Positions 1 through 9,552 are shown, numbered from the stretch's first letter. The stretch: DNA of 64,000 nt from Shimia thalassica (GCF_001458215.1 NZ_CYTW01000003.1:248001-312000); one strand, 5' to 3'. The notes: a model not told the origin generated them from the letters alone. Translations and numbers: made by a program.

Positions 1-1303
1 CCGACTGTGGCGGGTTCAGAATTGGCGAGGACATCAGCGAGCCGTAAACACCACCGTTGGAGATGGTGAAGGTGCCGCCCTGCATTTCTGCCATGGACAG
101 TTTGCCGTCACGGGCGCGGCGGCCTTTTTCGGCGATGGCTTTTTCGATGTCAGCAAAAGACATTTTGTCGGCGTCACGGATGACGGGAACAACCAGACCG
201 GTTGGCGTGCCTGCAGCGATGCCCATGTGTACATAGTTTTTGTAAACAATGTCTGTGCCGTCGATTTCGGCGTTCACTTCAGGCACTTCTTTCAGAGCAT
301 GACAGCATGCTTTGGTGAAGAACGACATAAAGCCAAGACGCGCGCCGTGCTTTTTCTCGAACTCGTCTTTGTACTGCTTCCGCAGAGCCATCGTCTCGGT
401 CATGTCCACCTCGTTATAGGTGGTAAGCATGGCGGCGGTGTTCTGGCTGTCTTTCAGACGCTTGGCGATGGTCTGGCGCAGACGCGTCATTTTCACACGC
501 TCTTCACGCACGGCATCTTCCGCAGCCGACGGCGCACGTGGCGCAGCGGCAGGGGCCGGAGCAGGTGCGGCGGCCGGCGCCAGAGCAGCTTTGAGCACGT
601 CTTCTTTCATGATGCGACCGTCGCGACCGGAGCCTTGGACGTTGGCAGCAGAGATGCCTTTTTCGGCCATCAACTTGTTCGCAGAAGGCGCGTTCTCGAC
701 GTCTTTGCCAGCGGCGGCAGGTGCCGCAGCAGGCGCAGCAGCTGGGGCAGCAACAACTGCACCCGAAGACGAGATCACAGCGAGTTTCGCAGATGCATCG
801 ACAGTTTCGCCTTCTGGCGCAATGATTTCGGCCAGAACGCCAGCGGCGGGCGAAGGTACTTCGACAGACACTTTGTCGGTTTCCAGCTCACACAGCATTT
901 CGTCTTGTGCAACGGTGTCGCCGACGGCTTTGAACCATGTCGAAACGGTTGCTTCCGACACAGACTCGCCCAGGCTTGGAACCATGACATCAACGCTGTC
1001 GCCGCCAGCGGCAGGGGCCGCAGCCGGTGCAGGCTCTGCTGCAGGTGCAGAGGCCGCCGCAGCGCCGTCGCCGGCAACAATCGTGGCCAACAGTGCGTCT
1101 ACACCCACAGTTTCGCCTTCAGCGGCAATGATTTCACCCATGACACCGGCAGAAGGTGCAGGCACTTCAACCGTTACCTTGTCGGTTTCCAGCTCGCACA
1201 GCATTTCGTCTGCTGCAACGGCATCGCCGGGCTGTTTGAACCATGTGGCTACTGTGGCTTCGGTGACGCTTTCACCGAGGGTGGGGACTCGAACTTCGCT
1301 CAT
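1..1303 (-). CDS. sucB: Dihydrolipoyl succinyltransferase, E2 of 2-oxoglutarate dehydrogenase (partial, C-terminus outside window)
   Basis: E2 core subunit of the 2-oxoglutarate dehydrogenase complex; it transfers the succinyl group from lipoyl-lysine to CoA. About 434 residues are visible. They hold two lipoyl domains (about residues 1-78 and 104-180), each with the ETDKV motif whose lysine (K42, K144) is lipoylated. Ala/Pro-rich linkers follow, then a peripheral-subunit-binding domain (about 204-238) and the start of the acyltransferase domain. The catalytic HxxxD end lies beyond base 1. The ATG at 1303 is three bases after the sucA stop, so the two are co-transcribed. Two lipoyl domains, rather than the single one of E. 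coli SucB, are usual in Rhodobacterales. Pyruvate dehydrogenase E2 is the alternative, but the position after sucA argues for SucB. Confidence 0.96.
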   Translation of the reverse strand, partial: MSEVRVPTLGESVTEATVATWFKQPGDAVAADEMLCELETDKVTVEVPAPSAGVMGEIIAAEGETVGVDALLATIVAGDGAAAASAPAAEPAPAAAPAAGGDSVDVMVPSLGESVSEATVSTWFKAVGDTVAQDEMLCELETDKVSVEVPSPAAGVLAEIIAPEGETVDASAKLAVISSSGAVVAAPAAAPAAAPAAAGKDVENAPSANKLMAEKGISAANVQGSGRDGRIMKEDVLKAALAPAAAPAPAPAAAPRAPSAAEDAVREERVKMTRLRQTIAKRLKDSQNTAAMLTTYNEVDMTETMALRKQYKDEFEKKHGARLGFMSFFTKACCHALKEVPEVNAEIDGTDIVYKNYVHMGIAAGTPTGLVVPVIRDADKMSFADIEKAIAEKGRRARDGKLSMAEMQGGTFTISNGGVYGSLMSSPILNPPQS

Positions 1304-1306
1304 GGG

Positions 1307-4267
1307 TCAGTTTCCTTCCATGCTAAGCGCGGCATTCACCAGCGCCTCTTGTTGTGCTTTGTGTTGGCTGGCCAGACCGGTTGCAGGCGACGCAGAAGCG
1401 GGGCGGCCTGCATATACCGGACGGGTGTGTTTTGCTTTGATGCGGGTCAGGGCCCACTCGATATTGGGTTCGATGAACGACCAGGCACCCTGGTTCTTGG
1501 GCTCTTCCTGACACCAGACCATTTCGGCCCCTTTGAAGCGATCCAGCTCTTTGATGAGCGAATGCGCGGGGAAGGGGTAATACTGTTCGATCCGCAGCAG
1601 ATAGACGTCGTCGATACCACGAGCGTCACGCTCTTCCAGCAGGTCATAGTAGACCTTGCCCGAACACATAACGACACGTTTGATGTCAGAGTCTTTCTTC
1701 AGCTTGGTGTCCGAATGACCTTTTTCTGCATCGTCCCAAAGCACGCGGTGGAAGGACGAACCATTGGTAAAGTCCTCTGCCTCCGAGATGCAAAGCTTGT
1801 GACGCAGAAGCGATTTCGGTGTCATCAGGATCAGCGGCTTCCGGAAGCTGCGGTGGATCTGGCGACGCAGGATGTGGAAGTAGTTTGCAGGCGTTGTACA
1901 GTTTGCAACAATCCAGTTGTCACCACCGCACATCTGCAAGAAGCGTTCCAGACGGGCCGACGAGTGTTCCGGGCCCTGGCCTTCGAAACCATGCGGCAGC
2001 AGGACCACAAGGCCCGACATCCGCAGCCATTTCGATTCACCGGAACTGATGAACTGATCGAACATGATCTGGGCACCGTTGGCAAAGTCGCCAAACTGGG
2101 CTTCCCACAGGGTCAGCGCATTTGGTTCTGCCAGCGAGTAGCCGTATTCAAACCCGAGGACCGCGTATTCCGACAGGGCTGAGTCGATCACTTCGTAGTT
2201 TGCCTGACCCGAACGGATGTTGTTCAGCGGATAGTAGCGCTCTTCGGTGTCCTGATTTACGATACCCGAGTGGCGTTGCGAAAACGTACCGCGGGTCGCA
2301 TCCTGACCCGAAAGACGCACGTTGTACCCCTCGGTGAGCAATGAGCCAAAGGCCAGAGCCTCGGCGGTTGCCCAGTCAAAGCCTTCGCCGGTTTCAACCA
2401 TCTTGGCTTTGGACGTCAAAAGACGCCCAACAGTTTTATGAAGCGGGAAACCTTCCGGCACGGTGCTGAGCGCGGTGCCGACGTCTTTCAGAGTGTCCTC
2501 GTGGATCGAGGTCTTGCCACGCTGATAATCGCCATCTTCGCGGTCCAGACCAGACCAGCGGCCATCCAGCCAGTCTGCCTTGTTCGGTTTGTACTCTTTT
2601 CCGGCTTCGAATTCGTCATTCAGTTTGGCTTGGAAAGCCGCCTTCATGTCTTCGATTTCGCCTTCGGGGATCAGGCCGTCTTTGACCAGACGCTCGGTAT
2701 AGAGCGACAGGGTGGTTTTGTGACCTTTGATCTTTTTGTACATCACCGGGTTGGTGAACATCGGCTCGTCGCCTTCGTTGTGACCAAAGCGGCGATAGCA
2801 GAAGATGTCCAGAACCACGTCTTTGTGGAACTTCTGGCGGAATTCGGTGGCAACCTTTGCGGCGTGAACAACCGCTTCCGGGTCATCTCCGTTGACGTGG
2901 AAGATCGGCGATTCAACGACCAGCGCGTTATCCGTTGGATAAGGCGACGAGCGCGAGAAGTGCGGCGCGGTGGTAAAACCGATCTGGTTGTTCACAACGA
3001 TGTGCATCGTGCCGCCGGTCTTGTGACCACGCAGGCCTGACAGGGCAAAACATTCCGCGACAACACCTTGACCTGCGAAAGCCGCATCACCGTGCAACAG
3101 GATGGGCAGGACGCTGATCCGTTCGTCGTCTTTAAACTGGTCTTGCTTGGCGCGCACCTTGCCCAGAACAACCGGGTTCACCGCTTCGAGGTGCGACGGG
3201 TTGGCTGTCAAAGACAGGTGAACGTTGTTGTTGTCGAATTCACGGTCCGAAGACGCGCCGAGGTGATATTTCACATCGCCCGAGCCATCAACGTCTTCGG
3301 GCTTGAACGAACCGCCCTGGAATTCGTTGAAGATCGCGCGGTAAGGTTTCTGCATCACGTTGGCCAGAACCGAAAGTCGGCCGCGGTGAGGCATACCGAT
3401 CACGATGTCACGCACACCCAATGCGCCACCCCGTTTGATGATCTGCTCCATCGCCGGGATGAGGCTTTCGCCGCCATCCAGACCAAAACGTTTGGTGCCC
3501 ATGTATTTGACGTGCAGGAACTTTTCGAAACCTTCGGCTTCGACCATCTTGTTCAGGATGGCTTTGCGGCCTTCACGGGTAAACTGGATTTCTTTGCCCA
3601 GCCCCTCGATCCGCTCTTTCAGCCAGCTGGCCTCATCAGGGTTCGAAATGTGCATGTATTGCAGCGCAAATGTACCGCAATAGGTGCGCTTCACGATGTC
3701 GACGATCTGGCGCATGGTGGCGATGTCGAGGCCGAGAACCTTGTCGATAAAGATCGGACGGTCCATGTCGGCATCGGTAAAGCCATAGGATTTCGGGTCC
3801 AGCTCGGGATGCGGCGTCTGATCGCGCATGCCCAGCGGGTCAAGATCGGCCACAAGGTGGCCACGAATACGATAGGCGCGAATGATCATCAGCGCACGGA
3901 TCGAGTCCAGCACGGCCTGACGGACCTGAGCGTCGGTGATTTCAACACCTTTCTCGGTCGCTTTCGCTTTGATTTTGTCTCCGGCGGCTTTCGCCTCGAC
4001 GGGCTGTGCCCATTCTCCGGTCAATGCGCCGGTCAGGTCATCGTTGGGTTGTTGCGGCCAGTCGGCGCGCTGCCACGATGGGCCCTTGGCTTCAGCTTTG
4101 ACATCCAGTTCGGCGTCGCCCAGCTGGCGGAAGAAGTCCTGCCATGCTTCGTCGACCGCATTCGGGTCGTTGGCATAGCGGGCATACATCTGCTCGAGGT
4201 ATTCCGCGTTGTGCCCCTGCATAAAGGAAGAGGCGTGGAAGATGTCGTTGGGTGACTGTTCAGTCAT
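1307..4267 (-). CDS. sucA: 2-oxoglutarate dehydrogenase E1 component
   Basis: Thiamine-diphosphate-dependent E1 subunit that decarboxylates 2-oxoglutarate and succinylates the lipoyl group of SucB. The 986 residues match the usual length. The N-terminus has the E2-binding pattern of the family (FLQG-like 'SFMQGHNAEYLEQMY'), followed by the 'GMPHRGRL' and 'HGDAAFAGQG' segments of the ThDP domains and a C-terminal transketolase-like domain ('EEPKNQGAW'). The start ATG at 4267 overlaps the stop of the upstream membrane protein as ATGA, and a good AGGAGG lies just before it. Translation of sucA is therefore probably coupled to that small gene. Succinyl-CoA made here is also the exit product of the ethylmalonyl-CoA pathway genes further along. 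Confidence 0.97.
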   Translation of the reverse strand: MTEQSPNDIFHASSFMQGHNAEYLEQMYARYANDPNAVDEAWQDFFRQLGDAELDVKAEAKGPSWQRADWPQQPNDDLTGALTGEWAQPVEAKAAGDKIKAKATEKGVEITDAQVRQAVLDSIRALMIIRAYRIRGHLVADLDPLGMRDQTPHPELDPKSYGFTDADMDRPIFIDKVLGLDIATMRQIVDIVKRTYCGTFALQYMHISNPDEASWLKERIEGLGKEIQFTREGRKAILNKMVEAEGFEKFLHVKYMGTKRFGLDGGESLIPAMEQIIKRGGALGVRDIVIGMPHRGRLSVLANVMQKPYRAIFNEFQGGSFKPEDVDGSGDVKYHLGASSDREFDNNNVHLSLTANPSHLEAVNPVVLGKVRAKQDQFKDDERISVLPILLHGDAAFAGQGVVAECFALSGLRGHKTGGTMHIVVNNQIGFTTAPHFSRSSPYPTDNALVVESPIFHVNGDDPEAVVHAAKVATEFRQKFHKDVVLDIFCYRRFGHNEGDEPMFTNPVMYKKIKGHKTTLSLYTERLVKDGLIPEGEIEDMKAAFQAKLNDEFEAGKEYKPNKADWLDGRWSGLDREDGDYQRGKTSIHEDTLKDVGTALSTVPEGFPLHKTVGRLLTSKAKMVETGEGFDWATAEALAFGSLLTEGYNVRLSGQDATRGTFSQRHSGIVNQDTEERYYPLNNIRSGQANYEVIDSALSEYAVLGFEYGYSLAEPNALTLWEAQFGDFANGAQIMFDQFISSGESKWLRMSGLVVLLPHGFEGQGPEHSSARLERFLQMCGGDNWIVANCTTPANYFHILRRQIHRSFRKPLILMTPKSLLRHKLCISEAEDFTNGSSFHRVLWDDAEKGHSDTKLKKDSDIKRVVMCSGKVYYDLLEERDARGIDDVYLLRIEQYYPFPAHSLIKELDRFKGAEMVWCQEEPKNQGAWSFIEPNIEWALTRIKAKHTRPVYAGRPASASPATGLASQHKAQQEALVNAALSMEGN

Positions 4268-4692
4268 TGGGAGGCCTCCTTAGAAGCGGATGTTTGGCTC
4301 GGAGATTGTATCATTGGAACATACGCTAAGCTGACTACGGCGAGAAAAAGCAGCACCGAAAAGTCCGCATGGCGTACTAGAGAAGCAAGAAACGGAGGTA
4401 TGATTACAGTCGACGCTCCCGCTGCAGCGGCTGAAGCAAAGGTCGCAGGCAACAGACCGGAAATCGGGCTTATTGGTTGGTCGATCAAAGATGGAAAAGG
4501 ATGATTGACCGGCCTTAGTTGGACTCCGGCAGTGTTAAGATGAACAACCCCAAACAGGAAAACAATTGAGGAAACCAATGCCGATGCGCCTCGTACCGCT
4601 CCTTTTGCTTCTGGGTTGGCAATAAACCACCAAGAGATTGTCAAAATCAGCAGATAGGCGCCGGAGATGGCAAAATAGTGAGTACGGGTCAT
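4264..4692 (-). CDS. Small hydrophobic membrane protein inserted between sucD and sucA
   Basis: I do not recognise a named family. The 142 residues starting MTRTHYFAIS contain four hydrophobic stretches: ISGAYLLILTISWWFI; a segment around SALVSSIVFLFGVV; a central Ala-rich stretch; and a C-terminal FSVLLFLAVVSLAYV. It is therefore predicted to be an inner-membrane protein with about four passes. The ATG at 4692 was preferred over a start eight codons upstream because the longer form begins inside the GC-rich hairpin element. The stop overlaps the sucA start (ATGA). Sitting inside the suc operon suggests a link to 2-oxoglutarate dehydrogenase expression or to membrane association of the complex. 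That is inference only. Confidence 0.75.
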   Translation of the reverse strand: MTRTHYFAISGAYLLILTISWWFIANPEAKGAVRGASALVSSIVFLFGVVHLNTAGVQLRPVNHPFPSLIDQPISPISGLLPATFASAAAAGASTVIIPPFLASLVRHADFSVLLFLAVVSLAYVPMIQSPSQTSASKEASQ

Positions 4693-4720
4693 TGCAAGGC
4701 TCCCACCCGGCGGCAACGCC

Positions 4721-4785
4721 GGGCAGCGCCCGACCCGCCCCCATGGGCGGGCGCATTGCGCCCCCCCTCGGGTCCGGCGCTGCCC
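4721..4785. repeat. REP-like GC-rich nested inverted repeat between sucD and the membrane protein
   Basis: A 17-base arm at 4721-4737 pairs with 4769-4785 with one mismatch. Inside it are two smaller hairpins, CCGCCC/GGGCGG around 4736-4751 and GGCGCA/TGCGCC around 4749-4764, giving a three-way-junction shape. It is far more GC-rich than its surroundings and has no T-run, so it is not a standard terminator. It lies in the 121-base gap between sucD and the next gene and could stabilise the sucCD part of the message or reduce read-through. Confidence 0.7.
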
Positions 4786-4813
4786 TCAGCACCTATGGCG
4801 GGTCGTTGCATCA

Positions 4814-5695
4814 TTAGCCGATTGCCTTCAGCACGGCTTCGCCGAGACCAGCAGGGCTGTCAGCGACAACGATACCAGCCTCTTTCATGGCTTCGATCTT
4901 GTCTTCTGCGCCACCTTTGCCGCCGGCAACAATCGCGCCAGCGTGACCCATGCGGCGGCCGGGAGGGGCCGTACGACCAGCGATAAAGCCAGCAGTTGGT
5001 TTCCAACGGCCTTTCTTACGCTCGTTGGCGAGGAATTCAGCGGCTTCTTCTTCTGCAGAACCACCGATCTCACCGATCATGATGATCGACTGGGTCTCAT
5101 CGTCCGACAGGAACATGTCGAGTACGTCGATATGCTCGGTGCCTTTGATGGGGTCGCCACCGATACCAACAGCGGTCGACTGGCCAAGGCCGATGTCAGC
5201 AGTCTGTTTCACGGCTTCGTATGTCAGTGTACCCGAACGCGACACAACGCCAACCGAGCCACGTTTGTGGATGTGGCCGGGCATAATGCCGATTTTGCAG
5301 GCGTCAGGGGTAATCACACCGGGGCAGTTTGGTCCGATCAGACGGCTCGACGAGCCTTCCAGAGCACGCTGAACGCGCATCATGTCCAGCACAGGAATGC
5401 CTTCGGTGATGCAGACGATCAGTTCCATGTCCGCATCGATCGCTTCCAGGATCGAGTCAGCCGCGAAGGGCGGAGGAACATAGATCACCGAGGCGTTTGC
5501 TTCGGTTTTCGCTTTTGCTTCGTGGACCGAGTCGAACACGGGCAGGCCAAGGTGGTCAACGCCGCCTTTACCAGGTGTTACGCCGCCAACCATTTTGGTG
5601 CCGTATGCGATTGCCTGTTCGGAGTGGAAAGTACCCTGCGAGCCGGTGAAGCCTTGGCAGATTACTTTGGTGTTTTCATCAACGAGAATTGCCAT
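4814..5695 (-). CDS. sucD: Succinate-CoA ligase (ADP-forming), alpha subunit
   Basis: CoA-binding and phosphohistidine-bearing subunit of succinyl-CoA synthetase, which interconverts succinyl-CoA and succinate with substrate-level phosphorylation. At 293 residues it is of normal length. The N-terminal Rossmann CoA-binding domain ([13 protein letters not shown]) and the C-terminal ligase domain are complete. The active-site histidine is in [17 protein letters not shown] (H251). The ATG at 5695 is four bases after the sucC stop, so the two are co-translated. A REP-like hairpin follows the gene before the rest of the operon. Confidence 0.98.
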   Translation of the reverse strand: MAILVDENTKVICQGFTGSQGTFHSEQAIAYGTKMVGGVTPGKGGVDHLGLPVFDSVHEAKAKTEANASVIYVPPPFAADSILEAIDADMELIVCITEGIPVLDMMRVQRALEGSSSRLIGPNCPGVITPDACKIGIMPGHIHKRGSVGVVSRSGTLTYEAVKQTADIGLGQSTAVGIGGDPIKGTEHIDVLDMFLSDDETQSIIMIGEIGGSAEEEAAEFLANERKKGRWKPTAGFIAGRTAPPGRRMGHAGAIVAGGKGGAEDKIEAMKEAGIVVADSPAGLGEAVLKAIG

Positions 5696-5699
5696 GGTC

Positions 5700-6896
5700 T
5701 TAACCTTTCACCGCTTTCACGATTTTTTCTGCGCCGTCCGACAGGTTGTCGGCTGCGATCACATCAAGACCAGAGGTGTTGATGATCTCTTTACCGGCTT
5801 CCACGTTGGTGCCTTCGAGACGGACAACCAGTGGAACCTGCAGGCCAACTTCTTTTACCGCAGCGACAACGCCCTCGGCGATGACGTCACAGCGCATGAT
5901 GCCGCCGAAGATGTTCACAAGGATGCCTTTTACGTTTGGATCCGAAGTGATGATCTTGAACGCTTCGGTCACTTTCTCTTTGGTGGCGCCGCCACCGACG
6001 TCGAGGAAGTTGGCAGGCTCAGCACCATAGAGTTTGATGATGTCCATAGTGGCCATCGCCAGACCGGCGCCGTTCACCATACAACCGATTTCACCGTCCA
6101 GAGCGATGTAGTTCAGGTCGTACTTGGACGCTTCCAGCTCTTTGCTGTCTTCTTCGGTCTCGTCACGCAGTTCCGCGATGTCGGGGTGACGATACATGGC
6201 GTTGCCGTCAAAGCTGACTTTGGCGTCGAGCACTTTGAGGTCACCGGACCCTTCGAGAACGATCAGCGGGTTGATTTCCAGCATCTCCATGTCTTTCTCG
6301 ACGAAAGCACGGTAGAGGTTGCCCATCAAAGCCACACACTGTTTGATCTGTGCGCCCTTGAGGCCCAGCGAGAATGCAATGCGACGGCCGTGGAACGCTT
6401 GGTATCCCGTGGCAGGATCAACCGAGAAAGACAGGATCTTTTCAGGGGTCGACGCGGCGACCTCTTCAATGTCCATGCCGCCTTCGGTCGAACATACGAA
6501 CGAGATGCGCGACGTCTGACGATCTACCAGCAGAGCGAGGTAGAGTTCGTTTTCAATGTCGGAACCATCTTCGATGTAGATGCGGTTGACTTGCTTGCCA
6601 GCCGGACCCGTCTGGTGGGTCACAAGGGTGCGGCCCAGCATCTTCTTGGCTTCTTCAGCGGCTTCTTCAACCGACTTGGCCAGACGAACACCGCCCTTTT
6701 CACCAGCGTCAGCTTCTTTGAAGGAACCTTTGCCGCGTCCACCTGCGTGGATCTGAGCTTTGACAACCCAAAGTGGGCCGTCCATCTCACCGGCTGCAGT
6801 TTTGGCGTCCTCGGCCTTCAGGACAGCACGTCCTTCAGAAACCGGGGCACCGTAGGAGCGAAGCAATGCCTTCGCCTGATATTCATGGATGTTCAT
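5700..6896 (-). CDS. sucC: Succinate-CoA ligase (ADP-forming), beta subunit
   Basis: Nucleotide-binding subunit of succinyl-CoA synthetase. The product begins [16 protein letters not shown], as in the family, and is 398 residues long, matching the usual size. The N-terminal ATP-grasp domain runs to about residue 240. The C-terminal domain carries the [12 protein letters not shown] loop that approaches the alpha-subunit phosphohistidine. The ATG at 6896 was chosen over a longer frame to 6953 because the family N-terminus starts there and a GGGACAG ribosome site precedes it. It is the first gene of the sucCD-ORF-sucAB operon. Paired GTGATCAC palindromes lie about 110-135 bases upstream. Confidence 0.97.
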   Translation of the reverse strand: MNIHEYQAKALLRSYGAPVSEGRAVLKAEDAKTAAGEMDGPLWVVKAQIHAGGRGKGSFKEADAGEKGGVRLAKSVEEAAEEAKKMLGRTLVTHQTGPAGKQVNRIYIEDGSDIENELYLALLVDRQTSRISFVCSTEGGMDIEEVAASTPEKILSFSVDPATGYQAFHGRRIAFSLGLKGAQIKQCVALMGNLYRAFVEKDMEMLEINPLIVLEGSGDLKVLDAKVSFDGNAMYRHPDIAELRDETEEDSKELEASKYDLNYIALDGEIGCMVNGAGLAMATMDIIKLYGAEPANFLDVGGGATKEKVTEAFKIITSDPNVKGILVNIFGGIMRCDVIAEGVVAAVKEVGLQVPLVVRLEGTNVEAGKEIINTSGLDVIAADNLSDGAEKIVKAVKG

Positions 6897-7428
6897 GGAA
6901 CTGTCCCATCTTGCTACGATTGCAGGAGGTTCTGGCACAGCTTTGGGCCGCAACTAAGCACTTTTTGCAAGACTGCGGCGATTTGGTGCGATTTTCCGAA
7001 TTTTGTGATCACACTCAGAAAATTAGTGATCACAAAAATGCTGCAAGAACACATTCGAAAGAATCAATCCAGGAAAACTTCATGGATATAAGGATATTGC
7101 GCTGCTTTCAGAGGCTGCGAAAGGTGACGTTAACGTCATGTCGTGAATTGGCAAAAAGAAATGGGGCGGTGCAGGTATGCGTCTCTGATCGATTGAAACT
7201 AATTGAAGTGGGGGCGACCCCTCAATTGCGGACTTGAGGTCAATGGTGTCACCAATTCAGAATGCGGATATCGCCAAGAGGGGAAAAAAAGCGGTCGGTC
7301 GCTGAATTTTGACGGGAGGGTGTTTATGCGGGACCTTGCGGATATTCGCTGCAATCTCCGCTTAAGTCTTCAATGGGTCGAATTCTGCCCCAATACCCAA
7401 AGTTGCTTTATGTGTCCTTGCCGAACAT
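6897..7428. other. Non-coding region upstream of sucC
   Basis: About 530 bases without a credible gene. The part nearest sucC holds the paired GTGATCAC operators and must contain the suc promoter. The remainder (about 7034-7428) is the 3' side of the CoiA-like gene. Only a weak CCTCAA/TTGAGG hairpin at 7220-7239 stands out there. Confidence 0.6.
7004..7033. promoter_or_regulatory. Paired GTGATCAC operator upstream of sucC
   Basis: Two perfect GTGATCAC palindromes at 7005-7012 and 7026-7033, centres 21 bases apart (two helical turns). The outer flanks mirror each other (TTTTGTGATCAC ... GTGATCACAAAA). The same arrangement, with a 20-base spacing, precedes sdhC. The regulator is unknown. Confidence 0.7.
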
Positions 7429-8112
7429 TTAAGAACGCTTTCCTAAAAGACGAAAGCGGTAATCCTCGGTGCTCTCTCCGGGTTGCTTTTTCAAACGCTC
7501 TTTCGCTGTCATAGAATTTTTCGGTGGCTTACGTCGCTGAATAAAGAATTGCTTTTGGCCCCCTTTATAGAATTCAACGAACAACTTGTTCGTGTCGATT
7601 CCTATCTTGAACAATTTAACAAGGTTTTGCTCACCACGCGCCTGTGCAATCTGGGCATCTACACCGATACAGAAGCCTTCCATGTGCTTAAGCATTTGCA
7701 TGTCAGTTTCGCGCCGCGAAACCACTACATCAATCTGACCCACCTTTGTTCGAAACCGTAAATCTACCCGAAACCCGCTGTTAGTTTCATGTTGCTCAAG
7801 TACCGCGTCAGATTTTGCTAGGTTGATTACCTTACCACCCGGCACAATCAAATCGTACGGTTGGTTGTTTGCCTGACGCTGCCTGTGGGAATGTGCGATC
7901 GTCTTCTCAATAACTTGGGCGAAGTAATCGCTGCAGTGTTCCCCAACCTTATGTCTGAAGTGCGATTCAACCACTTCACCTACAGCAGCAGTCATCGGCT
8001 CCTTGCAGCCCGGACACACCAAATCCGCATACTTGTGGCGATCTTCTGGCACAATATCTGCCGCCTCGACAATCTCGCCATCGGAATTCTCTGCATAATA
8101 AAATTGAACCAT
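7429..8112 (-). CDS. CoiA-like protein (zinc finger plus predicted nuclease fold)
   Basis: The 227-residue product resembles the competence CoiA-like family. The N-terminal zinc-ribbon signature is CPGC at 33-36 followed by HFRHK at 51-55. A region FRVDLRF...GQIDVVVSRRETD follows (D118, D129), matching the restriction-endonuclease-like core pattern of CoiA proteins, although the usual acidic E-x-Q is D-x-V here. The C-terminus is basic. The ATG at 8112 has AGAGGA upstream. The gene lies alone between sucC and mdh in a lower-GC stretch (bases 7561-7620 have 21 G/C of 60), which suggests horizontal gain. A role in DNA uptake or defence is possible but unproven. Confidence 0.6.
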   Translation of the reverse strand: MVQFYYAENSDGEIVEAADIVPEDRHKYADLVCPGCKEPMTAAVGEVVESHFRHKVGEHCSDYFAQVIEKTIAHSHRQRQANNQPYDLIVPGGKVINLAKSDAVLEQHETNSGFRVDLRFRTKVGQIDVVVSRRETDMQMLKHMEGFCIGVDAQIAQARGEQNLVKLFKIGIDTNKLFVEFYKGGQKQFFIQRRKPPKNSMTAKERLKKQPGESTEDYRFRLLGKRS

Positions 8113-8289
8113 TTCATCCTCTTTGACGCTCTAATCGGAAACCAATTCAATCCGAATATCGAATGGGCAGAACTCGCCAAATGTAGGTAGGAATTGCTTC
8201 TGCGTGCAAGGGCAGAGCCTACAATGTTGCTAGATTTCCTAAAGCAGACATTGGTGCAACCTGCAGCATTAGTAGAATGGGCTCGAACC

Positions 8290-8340
8290 AGACCTTAGCC
8301 GCGGGAGGCCTTAAGGTCTGCTGTGCGGACAAACTCCCGC
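8290..8340. other. Two overlapping, mutually exclusive hairpins downstream of the membrane protein gene
   Basis: AGACCTTA at 8290-8297 pairs with TAAGGTCT at 8312-8319. The loop sequence GCGGGAG (8301-8307) can instead pair with CTCCCGC (8334-8340). The two stems cannot form together. No T-run follows on either strand. It is probably a terminator-like 3' structure of the minus-strand gene ending at 8347. Confidence 0.45.
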
Positions 8341-8346
8341 AATGAT

Positions 8347-8895
8347 CTATGGGCGCAGGTCTGTTTTCGACAGCTGCATCCATTTGGAACCCACTAGAAT
8401 AACAAGTACCACGGTCAAAGTTGTTGCACCGGACTTCAGAATTGTGGCCGTACTGACAGCGTAAACCAGAGGCGCAGAGACCTCTGGCCAGCTCCGGATC
8501 ATGGTCACGATGCCAAGGTTTTCAGCATAGTCGAGCAAAGCGCTGCCGATGGAAAGTGCGACCCCAATGTGGATAAGCCTTCTGTTCGACAGTCTCCGTC
8601 CAAACCAGAGGATTGTCGCGCTTAATGACAACGCGAGCATTGCCGGATAAAGTGTGTCCAAGGTGATCTGACGGCTTAGATAATATTCGCGTCCATCTGC
8701 GCCTAGCGATGCAAGCAAAATACCAGCCTCTTTGGGGGCATAGCCAAACGGGCGCATGTCAAAGGGGATCTGTCCCGAAACTGTTTGGATTTCGGCGAGC
8801 GTGACAGTTATCATAAGATAATAAAGTGATGCAGCAATAAATCCTGAACCAACTGCGATAGGTCCGGCGTGCTTTGACAGAATTCCGTTTGTCAT
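8347..8895 (-). CDS. Four-pass membrane protein of unknown function
   Basis: The 182-residue product is not recognised with certainty. Four hydrophobic segments are clear: around residues 15-35 (FIAASLYYLMITVTL), 80-100 (YPAMLALSLSATILWF), 110-130 (IGVALSIGSALLDYAENLG) and 145-175. The ATG at 8895 follows GAGGAG at good spacing and is preferred over a longer open frame. It is divergent from a Crp-family regulator across about 78 bases, so the regulator probably controls it. Both belong to the accessory patch between the suc operon and mdh. Confidence 0.7.
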   Translation of the reverse strand: MTNGILSKHAGPIAVGSGFIAASLYYLMITVTLAEIQTVSGQIPFDMRPFGYAPKEAGILLASLGADGREYYLSRQITLDTLYPAMLALSLSATILWFGRRLSNRRLIHIGVALSIGSALLDYAENLGIVTMIRSWPEVSAPLVYAVSTATILKSGATTLTVVLVILVGSKWMQLSKTDLRP

Positions 8896-8973
8896 TTTGT
8901 AAACTCCTCGATTTGTGCCATATCTGCCCTCAGACAAAGTCGGCTGCATTATCATTTGATAAGGGACTCCAAA

Positions 8974-9552
8974 ATGGATTTACGGACGTTTCTAATGCAG
9001 TCACACGACCTTTCGGATGCGGGTTGCGTTGACGAATTCTCGTCAGTTTGGAAACGAATTCGTTTGGACAAAGGGGCGCATCTGGCGCGGCAGGAGCAAT
9101 CCGAAACAGATGAATTTGTTCTTTTGTCAGGGTGTTTGGCGAGTAGTATTTGTGACCAAGACGGAAAAGAAGTTTGCGTCGGATTTTATGTCGGACCATG
9201 TGTCGTCACACCAAACATAGCGAGAACGCGCGACGGGTTGTCACTCGTTTCTATCGTCGCAACGACCGACGCCTTGTTGGCGCGCATTGACAGTGATCTG
9301 CTTTCAAATCGGATGATTTCGTCTGAACCCGTCCGGAATTGGGCCAATGGTATTCTGCGTGAGGCCTTATGCCGGAAGGTGGATCGAGAGTGGTGCCTCG
9401 CCGCACTTAGCGGGGCTGATCGGCTCGCCTGGTTTCGCCAAGAATTTCCTGACTATGAAGACACGTTTCCCCATAGTTTGATCGCCTCTTATTTGGGGGT
9501 CACACCTGTCACAATGAGCCGCTTGCGGGCCAGGGATAAAAATCGATTGTAA
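8974..9552 (+). CDS. Crp/Fnr-family transcriptional regulator
   Basis: A 192-residue regulator with an N-terminal cyclic-nucleotide-binding-like beta-roll (about residues 20-130, including DEFVLLSGCLASS) and a short C-terminal helix-turn-helix ending SLIASYLGVTPVTMSRLR. This short form is typical of single-target Crp-like regulators. The ATG at 8974 was chosen because AAGGGA lies 8 bases upstream; an in-frame TTG at 8956 is the alternative. It contains none of the four-cysteine Fnr cluster at the N-terminus, so oxygen sensing by an Fe-S cluster is unlikely. The likely target is the divergent membrane protein. Confidence 0.8.
   Translation: MDLRTFLMQSHDLSDAGCVDEFSSVWKRIRLDKGAHLARQEQSETDEFVLLSGCLASSICDQDGKEVCVGFYVGPCVVTPNIARTRDGLSLVSIVATTDALLARIDSDLLSNRMISSEPVRNWANGILREALCRKVDREWCLAALSGADRLAWFRQEFPDYEDTFPHSLIASYLGVTPVTMSRLRARDKNRL

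Noticed and set aside
227..2182. A 651-codon open frame on the plus strand opposite sucA/sucB
   Set aside because: It is antisense to genes with strong family matches, has a Cys/Arg/His-rich low-complexity translation and no recognisable domain. It is a shadow of GC-rich codon use.
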